Source: Acinetobacter sp. ANC 4558 (GTDB lineage: Bacteria; Pseudomonadota; Gammaproteobacteria; Pseudomonadales; Moraxellaceae). Taken from it: 64,000 bases of DNA. The notes beneath the pieces are model-generated. The model was not told the DNA's origin. It did no database searches and saw only the letters and a program-made list of their open reading frames with translations. Positions 38,002 to 50,113 of this stretch are shown piece by piece. Within the stretch, counting starts at the first letter, position 1, and each line of letters starts with the position of its first letter. A program made the position numbers and the translations under genes. The stretch covers positions 64,773 to 128,772 of the forward strand of contig NZ_NEGH01000004.1 in NCBI RefSeq assembly GCF_002135375.1, read 5' to 3'.

Positions 38002-38883
38002 TTACTTTTTGAGTTTAGATTTTATCTCATCAGCATCTTCATCCAAAGTATCATCTACATCATCAATGAATTGAATGGCATCTGCATCTAAACCTTTCTT
38101 TTCTGCAATAACAAAGTGCCGACGTTGTAAATAAATATCTCGTAATGCTGAATATTTATCACCTTGTAGGGCGCCTTCATAATCTAGTAAGGATGCTCGT
38201 GCATTAATCCCCCGGCCTGCCTGATCAGACCAATAAACTGCATCATGTCCATCTAGATATTCTTGTGGATGGCCTGCAATATCTACAATTAAACCTGCAC
38301 CATCACGAAATGTACTTGGCCCAAAGACAGGGATAACTATATATGGTCCAGAAGGAACACCATAGTAACCGAGTGTTGTTCCGAAGTTTTCATTTTCAGT
38401 TTCTATGCCTAGGTGTTGTGCAGGATCTGCAAAACCTAGTGTGGTCAATGTATTAATCGAAAAACGGCCCAGCGTTTTAAGTGCACGTAATGGTTTGCCT
38501 TGTATGAGTTGATTAACCGCATTCCAAGGTTCACCTAAATTATTACGGAATGAACTATATGAACCACGAACATCTTCAGGAAATTTTTCTTTATATTGCA
38601 CAGCAATAGGTCGAACAACATGTTGATCAACTGTCTCGTTGAGATTGTGGACTTTTCTATTGAAAGCCTCTAAAGGGTCTTTTACTTTATCGGGTTGAGC
38701 TGCATTAGCATCTACTTTTAAATCTTTTAGTCGGACATTTTTTAAATCTCTAAGTGAGTTTGTATTTTCTTTCTTTTCATTTAGAGATGATGCATCTGTA
38801 GATTCAGAAATATCATTTGCATATAAGGACGGAGATATTCCGATTAAAAAAGAGCTAATTAAAAGTAAACTTTTATGATCCAT
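38002..38883 (-). CDS. mlaA: MlaA/VacJ-family outer-membrane lipid-asymmetry protein
   Basis: A 293-residue protein with an N-terminal signal peptide (MDHKSLLLISSFLIGISPSLYA) and the MlaA core: VKDPLEAFNRKVHNLNE, PWNAVNQLIQG, RFSINTLTTLGFADPAQ and YGVPSGPYIVIPVFGPSTFRD. MlaA sits in the outer membrane and removes mislocalised phospholipid toward MlaC. Unlike the lipoprotein of E. coli, no lipobox cysteine follows the signal; the site looks like signal peptidase I. A charged spacer (about 23-65) and an acidic tail (DDVDDTLDEDADEIK) extend the usual length. Its neighbours are gigA/gigB, not the mla transport genes. Confidence 0.88.
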   Translation of the reverse strand: MDHKSLLLISSFLIGISPSLYANDISESTDASSLNEKKENTNSLRDLKNVRLKDLKVDANAAQPDKVKDPLEAFNRKVHNLNETVDQHVVRPIAVQYKEKFPEDVRGSYSSFRNNLGEPWNAVNQLIQGKPLRALKTLGRFSINTLTTLGFADPAQHLGIETENENFGTTLGYYGVPSGPYIVIPVFGPSTFRDGAGLIVDIAGHPQEYLDGHDAVYWSDQAGRGINARASLLDYEGALQGDKYSALRDIYLQRRHFVIAEKKGLDADAIQFIDDVDDTLDEDADEIKSKLKK

Positions 38884-39058
38884 AAAAATAATCCTGAAGC
38901 TTTAAGTAAAAGCCATCGATTTAAAACAGTCTTAATCATAACAGTAAATGAAAGTGATGAATATTAATTCAAAAGATCGATTTTTATATAAATATAGATA
39001 AAATTGATTAAAAAAAGAACCGTTAACAATAAATTTTAAAAACAATTGAGGATAGGGG
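38884..39058. other. Intergenic region between mlaA and the rRNA promoter
   Basis: About 175 nt of AT-rich DNA. The A/T stretch at 39015-39050 directly upstream of the rRNA -35 box could serve as an UP element. The mlaA promoter lies in the left part on the minus strand. No gene. Confidence 0.45.
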
Positions 39059-39086
39059 TTGCATTGGAATGGGGATGGTGTAGAAT
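39059..39086 (+). promoter_or_regulatory. rRNA operon promoter
   Basis: TTGCAT (39059-39064) and TAGAAT (39081-39086) are spaced 16 nt apart and preceded by an A/T-rich UP-like stretch. The transcript would start near 39093 and cross a roughly 335-nt leader before 16S. Confidence 0.7.
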
Positions 39087-39427
39087 GCACATCCATCGGC
39101 GGTGATGTTGATTAAAACTTGTTGAGAAACAAGGATTTAGCCTTAAGTGGTAAGATCTGAGAGTTTTGAGAAGGTTTTAAAAGATTAACAAAACTAGTTG
39201 ACTTTCTGGAAAAAGAGAGTAATATAGCCGACCTAGCTTACTGATGACGAGTCAGTAAGAAGATCATTAAGAGAATATGAAGAACAACTTGTGTGGATTT
39301 TTACTGATTGATCGATCGAAAATATTTCATTGATAATTGGTAAGAATTACTCGAAGTTTATTTGAGAATTTTTTGTCAGTAATTGATGAGCCAGATTTAG
39401 TACTTTTATTAAAGTACAAAATGATTT
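39087..39427 (+). other. 16S leader with processing-stem arm
   Basis: The 5' leader of the rRNA precursor. The segment 39279-39308 is complementary to 40979-41009 just past 16S; together they form the long stem cut by RNase III. I did not find a clear boxA. No gene. Confidence 0.65.
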
Positions 39428-40964
<1,537 letters not shown>

Positions 40965-40978
40965 ACGAAAGATTGACG

Positions 40979-41009
40979 ATTGGTAAGAATCCACAACAAG
41001 TTGTTCTTC
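40979..41009 (+). other. 3' arm of the 16S processing stem
   Basis: This segment (ATTGGTAAGAATCCACAACA then AGTTGTTCTTC) is the near-complete reverse complement of the leader segment 39279-39308, with a few mismatches, forming the expected RNase III processing stem around 16S. Confidence 0.7.
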
Positions 41010-41023
41010 ATTGATGTATCTGA

Positions 41024-41100
<77 letters not shown>

Positions 41101-41143
41101 AGTCTACTGAATACAGAAGAGCAGATATATTAAGATCTTAACT

Positions 41144-41219
41144 GGGGACTTAGCTTAGTTGGTAGAGCGCCTGCTTTGCACGCAGGAGGTCAGGAGTTCG
41201 ACTCTCCTAGTCTCCACCA
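41144..41219 (+). tRNA. alaT: tRNA-Ala (anticodon TGC)
   Basis: A 76-nt cloverleaf from GGGGACT to AGTCTCCACCA with an encoded CCA. The anticodon stem CCTGC/GCAGG encloses TGC at 41177-41179; the T arm reads GTTCGACTC. It is the second 16S-23S spacer tRNA, 43 nt after tRNA-Ile. Confidence 0.96.
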
Positions 41220-41566
41220 TCATAATAGAAGCTAAGATGTTAGATTATAGAACTTAATAAGAAATGAACTAAGGTTTATATTTTATTAAGTTCTGTGATT
41301 TATCACAGTTTACTGCATGCTGACGAAGCTGTAGTTAATCATTAACAGAATATATTTGAGTTGAAATAATTTGTTCATACTCGTTTTAAGCAATTTAACA
41401 AGCAATTGTTAATATTGAATGAAATGAGTTACTAGCGAAATTAACTGAATCAAGCGTTTTGGTATATGAATCTAATTGAAGCTGTACAGTGATTAAGTTC
41501 ACAAAGCTCTAAACTGAAATGTTGAAGTTGCTACTTGTAGGTAACGTCGACTGTTTGGGGTTGTAT
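41220..41566 (+). other. Spacer between tRNA-Ala and 23S rRNA
   Basis: A 347-nt AT-rich internal transcribed spacer with no gene. Its right end (about 41551-41572, CTGTTTGGGGTTGTATAGTC) pairs with the segment just after 23S (44449-44472), forming the 23S processing stem. Confidence 0.6.
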
Positions 41567-44458
<2,892 letters not shown>

Positions 44459-44654
44459 CAACACCCAAGCAGTTGTATTTAAAGCATCAATTGATTTACA
44501 TATAATCAATCAAACTTGATTTAGTTGAAAAGCTAAGTAAAATGAACAAACTAATTAAACTCAGATATCTCTGTTAATAACTCTTTTGACCAAGCAACGG
44601 CACGTAGTGTAGAAATACAACGAATAAGACCAAATGCAAAGTCATAACAGTTGT

Positions 44655-44768
44655 GCTGGCGACAATAGCAAGAGTGAACCACCTGATCCCTTCCCGAACT
44701 CAGAAGTGAAACCTCTTTGCGCTGATGGTAGTGTGGGGTTACCCATGTGAGAGTAAGTCATCGCCAGC
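44655..44768 (+). rRNA. rrf: 5S ribosomal RNA
   Basis: About 114 nt, closed by GCTGGCGA (44655-44662) and TCGCCAGC (44761-44768). The internal CCCTTCCCGAACTCAGAAGT is the canonical loop B/C region. It lies about 200 nt after 23S, and a terminator follows directly. Confidence 0.95.
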
Positions 44769-44779
44769 TCATTAATCCT

Positions 44780-44812
44780 AACCCCCTTAATCAACAGATT
44801 AAGGGGGTTTGT
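44780..44812 (+). terminator. Terminator of the rRNA operon
   Basis: AACCCCCTTAATC (44780-44792) pairs perfectly with GATTAAGGGGGTT (44797-44809) around AACA and is followed by TTTGTTT. Confidence 0.9.
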
Positions 44813-45132
44813 TTATGCAAAAATTAAGGTCGGGATATAGATTTTATATTATAGAGTTTGTTAATAATTATATTGAGATTGTAATCATCATCGTACTTAT
44901 AATAAATAAATAGTAAATGAAACGGAGATATTTAAAATTGAATGCCATATATAAGCACTTATATTTTAAATAATATTAGTTTATAAAATAAGACAATGAA
45001 TCATATAACTATTTGTAAAATATAAAAATACTAATTTTTTGAGATGAATCATAATGATATATATTTATTAACAGTAATTAAATTTATTTTTCTATATGTT
45101 TTCTTTATTTAAAATATATAAGGATAAATAAT
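44813..45132. other. AT-rich gap after the rRNA operon
   Basis: About 320 nt, almost entirely A/T with a few short dyads, ending with the ribosome-binding site AGGA (45121-45124) of the next gene. The promoter of the PQQ-dehydrogenase gene should be here but cannot be picked out of the A/T background. No gene. Confidence 0.4.
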
Positions 45133-46314
45133 ATGTTGAGAATACATAAAAATAATGTTGTCGTTTTTTTTATAATAATATTGCTAATTTCTGGTTGTAA
45201 ATCTGGTAACGACAAAGCATCATCAACGCCAACGCCAACGCCAACAATACCCCAAAATCCACGTGAATTTCGTATAGATACCATTGCTTCATTTAATGAT
45301 CCATGGGCACTCACAGAATTATCGGATGGTCGTTTACTTGTTACTGAAAAAGCGGGTGTATTAAAACTTTTTAATCCTCAAGATGGGGGAGTAACTCAAA
45401 TAAATGGCGTCCCAGATGTTGTAGATATGGGACAGGGAGGATTAGGTGATATAAAATTACATCCTAATTTTGATCAAAACAAACTGATTTATTTAAGTTA
45501 TGTAGAAAGAGATCCGTCTAATTCACAATTATATGGTGCTGTTGTAATACGTGCTCAGTTAGATATGACAAATTCGAAAGCATCATTATCAAATATTCAA
45601 AGAATTTGGACACAAGTACCTAAATTTTTTGGTGTAGGTCACTATGCTTATCGTATTCTTTTTGATGAGCATGGAAAATTATGGATTAGTTCAGGAGAAC
45701 GGCAAGAATTTTTTCCAGCACAGGATATGAATTCAAATGCTGGAAAAATTCTTCGATTAAATGATGATGGATCTTTACCATCCGATAATCCATTTCAAAA
45801 TCAGGGTGAAATAGCAAAACAGGTTTGGAGCTTAGGTCATCGAAATGCGCTAGGAATGGCTTTTGATCAACAACAAAAACTTTGGGTTGCTGAAATGGGA
45901 CCAGCAGGTGGTGATGAATTTAATTTAATTACTCGGGCTGGAAACTATGGTTATCCAATTGTTTCAGAAGGGTTTCATTACCCTAGCGATTCTTTTCGAA
46001 CACCTTTCTTGAGGCATACGGAGCGACCAGAATTTATAGCACCTGTTATGTCATGGACACGTGTCATTTCTCCATCTAGCTTAATTTTCTATAAAGGTTC
46101 TTTGTTTCCTCAATTTAAGAATAAAGCCATTATGGGAGGGCTAAGTTCACGAGGTCTAGTTATCGTTGACATTGAAAATAGACCAGTTAGGGAGATTGCT
46201 CGAATTTCTATGAACAGTAGAATACGAGCCATTACTGAATCAAAAGATGGTACGTTATGGATTTTAAAAGATGCTATGCGTCAAGATAATTTATTAAGAC
46301 TTGTGCCACGTTAG
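45133..46314 (+). CDS. PQQ-dependent sugar dehydrogenase-like lipoprotein (YliI/Asd-related)
   Basis: A 393-residue protein with a lipoprotein signal (LLISGC, Cys22), a short TPTPTPT linker, and a six-bladed beta-propeller of the soluble glucose/aldose-dehydrogenase family. Typical segments are DPWALTELSDGRLLVTEKAG, QGGLGDIKLHP, SGERQE, HRNALGMAFD, EMGPAGGDEFNLI, GNYGYP and SRIRAITESKDG. The putative catalytic His is in GVGHYAYRILF, where relatives have HFGGR. The PQQ-contacting lysine of relatives (in GALK) appears replaced in GGLSSRG, so activity is uncertain. It would be anchored in the outer membrane or periplasm. Confidence 0.8.
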   Translation: MLRIHKNNVVVFFIIILLISGCKSGNDKASSTPTPTPTIPQNPREFRIDTIASFNDPWALTELSDGRLLVTEKAGVLKLFNPQDGGVTQINGVPDVVDMGQGGLGDIKLHPNFDQNKLIYLSYVERDPSNSQLYGAVVIRAQLDMTNSKASLSNIQRIWTQVPKFFGVGHYAYRILFDEHGKLWISSGERQEFFPAQDMNSNAGKILRLNDDGSLPSDNPFQNQGEIAKQVWSLGHRNALGMAFDQQQKLWVAEMGPAGGDEFNLITRAGNYGYPIVSEGFHYPSDSFRTPFLRHTERPEFIAPVMSWTRVISPSSLIFYKGSLFPQFKNKAIMGGLSSRGLVIVDIENRPVREIARISMNSRIRAITESKDGTLWILKDAMRQDNLLRLVPR

Positions 46315-46492
46315 CAAGTCAATAGCCCTCTTAAATTGGAGGGCTACAATTTACGATATTTTAAATGAAAGATACTAATAAAAATAATCATTTGTGACTA
46401 AGATGATAGATTGTTAGAAAATTGAAATATAAATGTATATTATTTAGCATATTATTCTAATTAAAAAATTATCAGGTATTTCAAATGATTAT
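46315..46492. other. AT-rich gap
   Basis: The first part of a 718-nt stretch without an intact gene. It is AT-rich with no recognised element. Confidence 0.4.
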
Positions 46493-46876
46493 ATGGCTTT
46501 GTAGTTGTATTGGTTTATTTTTCTTGGAGGTGACTTTTTAATAACTGCTAATATTTACAGGATAGATGGTCATTTTACTTGGTGTTAAGTTTTGATTGTA
46601 CATTCTGCATTATCGTTTATTGCGCTAAGAGCAATCTTAAAATTATTAATACATGAAAAATGACATAATTTGGACTATGTTTAGCTGGATTTACTCTTAT
46701 ATTTTATCGGATTGATCAACTCCAAATTACGATGGGATGATTTGATCAATATGTTGATTTATCTACTTTGCTGACAATTAAATTTAGAATTATCCGCACT
46801 TCAATGTTGGTTAGAGCATTTAATTGCACATACTTAACGTTTAGCAAATGTCATGTTAGAAGATATAAAGACGTAA
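46493..46876 (+). pseudogene. Possible decayed small membrane-protein gene (frame with six nonsense codons)
   Basis: One reading frame from ATG 46493 to TAA 46874 spells protein-like sequence for 127 codons without a frameshift, for example LGGDFLITANIYRIDGHF, VLIVHSALSFIALRAILK, INSKLRWDDLINMLIYLL, LNLELSALQCWLEHLIAH and RLANVMLEDIK. It is interrupted by stops at 46502, 46586, 46661, 46682, 46772 and 46835, three of which could come from CAG/CAA codons. That number of stops is close to chance for such AT-rich DNA, so the case rests on the appearance of the residues. No family recognised. Confidence 0.35.
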
Positions 46877-47032
46877 TAATACAGAAAGCAATCATTTAAA
46901 TAATGTTATTACATAGTAAGTTGTTATTATTTTTAATGATCATTATGCTATGAATAAATAGCATGAATTTTCATTACTATAGTAATGAAAATTATCCATA
47001 CCAATATTTAGGTTATTTGAGGTACGCTAAAG

Positions 47033-47350
47033 ATGAAATTAAATTCATTTTCCCCACTTCCAGAAGAAGATGATGAAGAATTACATCTTCCAGAATTAAT
47101 CTATTGGGCATCTTTAGGAGAATTAGAGCAAGTAAAAAACCTATTGATACAAGATATAGATGTAAATATGACAGATGATGAGGGGTATAGTGCCTTACAT
47201 GCTGCTGCTGAAAATAATCACTTGATGCTGGTACAATTGTTAATTCAACATGGCGCTAATCATGCTCATAAAGCACCGTATAGTGCCCTAGAACTTGCGG
47301 AAATGGCTGGAAATACATCGATTATTGACTATTTAAAATCTTTAAGTTAA
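47033..47350 (+). CDS. Ankyrin-repeat protein
   Basis: A 105-residue protein made of about two to three ankyrin repeats. The clearest is DDEGYSALHAAAENNHLMLV followed by QLLIQHGANHAHK; before it comes LIYWASLGELEQVKNLLIQDIDVN and after it YSALELAEMAGNTSIIDYLK. An acidic N-terminus precedes them. It has no signal peptide, so it is probably a small cytoplasmic protein-interaction module. Partner unknown; the gene stands alone before rsmB. Confidence 0.85.
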   Translation: MKLNSFSPLPEEDDEELHLPELIYWASLGELEQVKNLLIQDIDVNMTDDEGYSALHAAAENNHLMLVQLLIQHGANHAHKAPYSALELAEMAGNTSIIDYLKSLS

Positions 47351-47407
47351 TTGAATAGTCAGATATTAATAAAAGTTAAGGTTATGCCTATTCATAATTT
47401 TTAGATT

Positions 47408-47436
47408 AAAAAAAGGAACATCAGGTTCCTTTTTTT
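47408..47436. terminator. Bidirectional intrinsic terminator
   Basis: A7-GGAAC (47408-47419) pairs with GTTCC-T7 (47425-47436) around ATCAG. It lies between the ankyrin gene and convergent rsmB. Confidence 0.85.
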
Positions 47437-47448
47437 AATGAGTAATAA

Positions 47449-48756
47449 TTACGCTGTTTTTTCAATTCGACAATAATAAAAACCATCACCAAGTCCTTCA
47501 CTTGGTAACAGTTGACGGCCATAAGCCTGTTCAATGCCCAAGGAAGTATCCATTTTAATTTCTAGGGCATTACTATTATTTGCAAAAAAATCTTGTATTT
47601 GCTGCTCATTTTCAACTTTAAGAATTGAACAAGTAATATAAAGTAATGTGCCGCCAACTTTCAGTTGATTCCACATATGCGCTAAAATTTGTGCTTGCAG
47701 ATCGACGGTTTGTTGTATATCAGTTGACTGACGTAATAGGCGAATATCAGGATGACGACGCATAACACCAATGGCTGAGCATGGTGCATCTAAGACGATA
47801 CAATCGACGAGTTGATCAGCTTCCCATGAAGTTGCATCAGCAGCTAAAATATTGATGTTTGAATGGGTATCAAGCTGCAATCTATCTAAATTTTCAGCAA
47901 CTCGGACTAGTCGTTTTGAGTCATAATCTAAAGCAATTAATTCAGTTGGGGTGTATTTTTCTAATAAATGTGCTGTCTTTCCGCCTGGTGCTGCACAAGC
48001 ATCAATGACCACTTTATCGTTTAAGTTGGGTACAAAGTTCGCACAAAGTTGAGCATGCTCATCTTGAACAGAAAACCAACCTTCTTCATATCCAGGTAAT
48101 TCAGTAATTTGAACAGATTGATCTAAAATAATGGCAACATCCGATTCTGTACCGATATGTGCTTTTATCCCTGAGCTTAATAATTTATTAAAATAAGCTT
48201 CACGGCTCATTTTACGTGTATTAACACGTAGGGTAAGCGGTGCAACTTGTTTTAAACTGAAGATTAATTCATTAAGTTGTTCTGGCCAATCTTTTTTTAA
48301 CCGTTTAAATAACCAACTTGGCAAGCCATGAGCTTCAGTGAGCGCTGTGTAAAATTCTGGTGTTTCACGTGAAACACGACGCAGAATAGCATTTACGACA
48401 CCACTTAATGTTTGATAACCTAATTGTTTAACTGCCGTCACTGTTTCTGAAATGGCAGCATGATCTGCAATACGGGTGCATAAAATTTGGTATAAACCAA
48501 CATATAAACAGGTTTCAACCGTTTCATTGTTCAGGGGTTTTACCAATAACGGTAGAGTAATACTTTTGAGTGCGTACCATTGACGTAAAGTTCCCAACAC
48601 TAGTTCATGAAATAGTGCACGATCACGATCTGCAACTTTCGCAAGATGGATAGGTAAAACATTGGCAAGAGATTGACCTTGTTGTACGGCTAATAAGGTT
48701 CGAATCACTTGAGCACGTAAGTTAAGGTGTGATGTACCATATTCAAATTGACTCAT
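47449..48756 (-). CDS. rsmB: 16S rRNA (cytosine(967)-C(5))-methyltransferase
   Basis: A 435-residue protein: an N-terminal NusB-like RNA-binding domain (about 1-140; LRAQVIRTLLAVQQGQSL) followed by a NOL1/NOP2/Sun methyltransferase domain. The SAM motif DACAAPGGKTAHLLE, the conserved DAPCSAIGVMRRHPD (first cysteine) and YITCSILKVENE (catalytic cysteine) are all present. It methylates C967 of 16S rRNA. It overlaps fmt by 4 nt on the minus strand, the usual fmt-rsmB order. Confidence 0.95.
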   Translation of the reverse strand: MSQFEYGTSHLNLRAQVIRTLLAVQQGQSLANVLPIHLAKVADRDRALFHELVLGTLRQWYALKSITLPLLVKPLNNETVETCLYVGLYQILCTRIADHAAISETVTAVKQLGYQTLSGVVNAILRRVSRETPEFYTALTEAHGLPSWLFKRLKKDWPEQLNELIFSLKQVAPLTLRVNTRKMSREAYFNKLLSSGIKAHIGTESDVAIILDQSVQITELPGYEEGWFSVQDEHAQLCANFVPNLNDKVVIDACAAPGGKTAHLLEKYTPTELIALDYDSKRLVRVAENLDRLQLDTHSNINILAADATSWEADQLVDCIVLDAPCSAIGVMRRHPDIRLLRQSTDIQQTVDLQAQILAHMWNQLKVGGTLLYITCSILKVENEQQIQDFFANNSNALEIKMDTSLGIEQAYGRQLLPSEGLGDGFYYCRIEKTA

Positions 48757-49715
48757 GCGAGAATTTGTCCTACCTGTAGTTTCTGAGTTTGATTAATTTG
48801 TATTGGATTAAGTGGTTTACCACCTGGCCATTGTAAAGAAGTTAAGCAAATTGCTTTTCCATCACCACAAGCAATATGTACACCTTTTTTATCTATTGCT
48901 AATACCGTACCAGCCGATTTATTTTCAGCATTTTCAGTGGATAGCATTGAATTCCAAACGCGTAAATTATTATTTTCAGCGAGTGGTATGAACGCGACAG
49001 GCCAAGGATTAAAAGCACGAATATTGCGGTCAATATTTATGGCATGTTGAGACCAATCAATTTTTGCTTCTGCTTTAGATAATTTATGCGCGTACATTGT
49101 AAGTTCTTCATCTTGAACTTCACGTTGGTTTAAGTAAGTTTTTAAGCTCTCTTCTGTTGCTAGAACAGTAACAATAGCCTCAGCACCTTGTTGGGCTAAT
49201 TTATCATGCAAACTTGCGGATGTATCATTTGCAAGAATTGGGCAGATGGTTTTTAACATCATATCACCTGTATCCAACCCAGCAGCCATTTTCATAATGG
49301 TGACGCCAGTTTCTTGATCACCCGTAGCTATGGCACGTTGAATTGGTGCTGCACCACGCCAACGAGGTAATAATGACCCATGAATATTCAGACAACCATA
49401 CTTAGGGGTATCTAAAATGACTTGAGGTAAGATAAGTCCATAAGCAGCAACAACCATGACATCTGCATGGAGATGAGCAAGTTCTTGTTGGGCTGCTAAA
49501 CCTTCTTCTGTTGAAGACTTAAAGTGTAATGGTTGATAAATAGGAATATTATGTTCTAAAGCAAGAAGTTTTACTGCAGAAGCGGTTAATTTTTGTCCGC
49601 GACCCGCTTTTCGATCAGGTTGAGTATAGACAGCGACAATATCATGTTCTGTGGAAATAAGTGCTTTTAATGCTTCTGCTGCAAATTCAGGCGTGCCTGC
49701 AAAAATGATTTTCAA
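48753..49715 (-). CDS. fmt: Methionyl-tRNA formyltransferase
   Basis: A 320-residue enzyme that formylates initiator Met-tRNA with 10-formyl-THF. It starts MKIIFAGTPEFAAEALKAL, holds the catalytic region LNIHGSLLPRWRGAAPIQRA (Asn, His) and the Asp in GLDTGDMM, and has the C-terminal OB-like domain. It overlaps rsmB by 4 nt. The def gene that commonly precedes it is not here; a long AT-rich gap and a divergent adhesin gene lie upstream instead. Confidence 0.95.
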   Translation of the reverse strand: MKIIFAGTPEFAAEALKALISTEHDIVAVYTQPDRKAGRGQKLTASAVKLLALEHNIPIYQPLHFKSSTEEGLAAQQELAHLHADVMVVAAYGLILPQVILDTPKYGCLNIHGSLLPRWRGAAPIQRAIATGDQETGVTIMKMAAGLDTGDMMLKTICPILANDTSASLHDKLAQQGAEAIVTVLATEESLKTYLNQREVQDEELTMYAHKLSKAEAKIDWSQHAINIDRNIRAFNPWPVAFIPLAENNNLRVWNSMLSTENAENKSAGTVLAIDKKGVHIACGDGKAICLTSLQWPGGKPLNPIQINQTQKLQVGQILA

Positions 49716-50113
49716 TAGACCAACTCAATAGTTCGATTTAAGATAATTATAGCAAAAATAGTTTTCTTTTATTGATCTTAATCTTATTGTTACTTGAGGA
49801 ATAATTCATTTTTGATGAGTTTAAAATAAAATTCATTAAAGAATAAGGAACCTTAATTTCATCTTTTTAATTCATTAGAAAATCTAATCAATAATAAGCT
49901 GATATTTATTTTCTTCGCCATTCTTTAATTCTAAATGCATTATTTTTACAAATTAAATGTGATATTGTTTAATGAATAAGTATAAATAGTGAATTATCAA
50001 ACATTCACTGTTTAGTATTTGTAAATAATCAAGTGAAGAATATTTATAAATAACCTTTGCACTGTACTTTATTGGGGAAAGAATAAAAGTAAGTTAGCGA
50101 AGGATATTAAAAG
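49716..50113. other. Divergent intergenic region between fmt and the adhesin
   Basis: A 398-nt AT-rich region that must hold the promoters of fmt (minus) and the adhesin (plus). No specific operator stands out. GAAGG (50099-50103) is the adhesin ribosome-binding site. Confidence 0.4.

Noticed and set aside
44813..47032. Possible genomic island after the rRNA operon, bounded by the 3' ends of RNA genes
   Set aside because: No integrase, direct repeat or duplicated RNA end was found; the stretch is only AT-rich with sparse genes.
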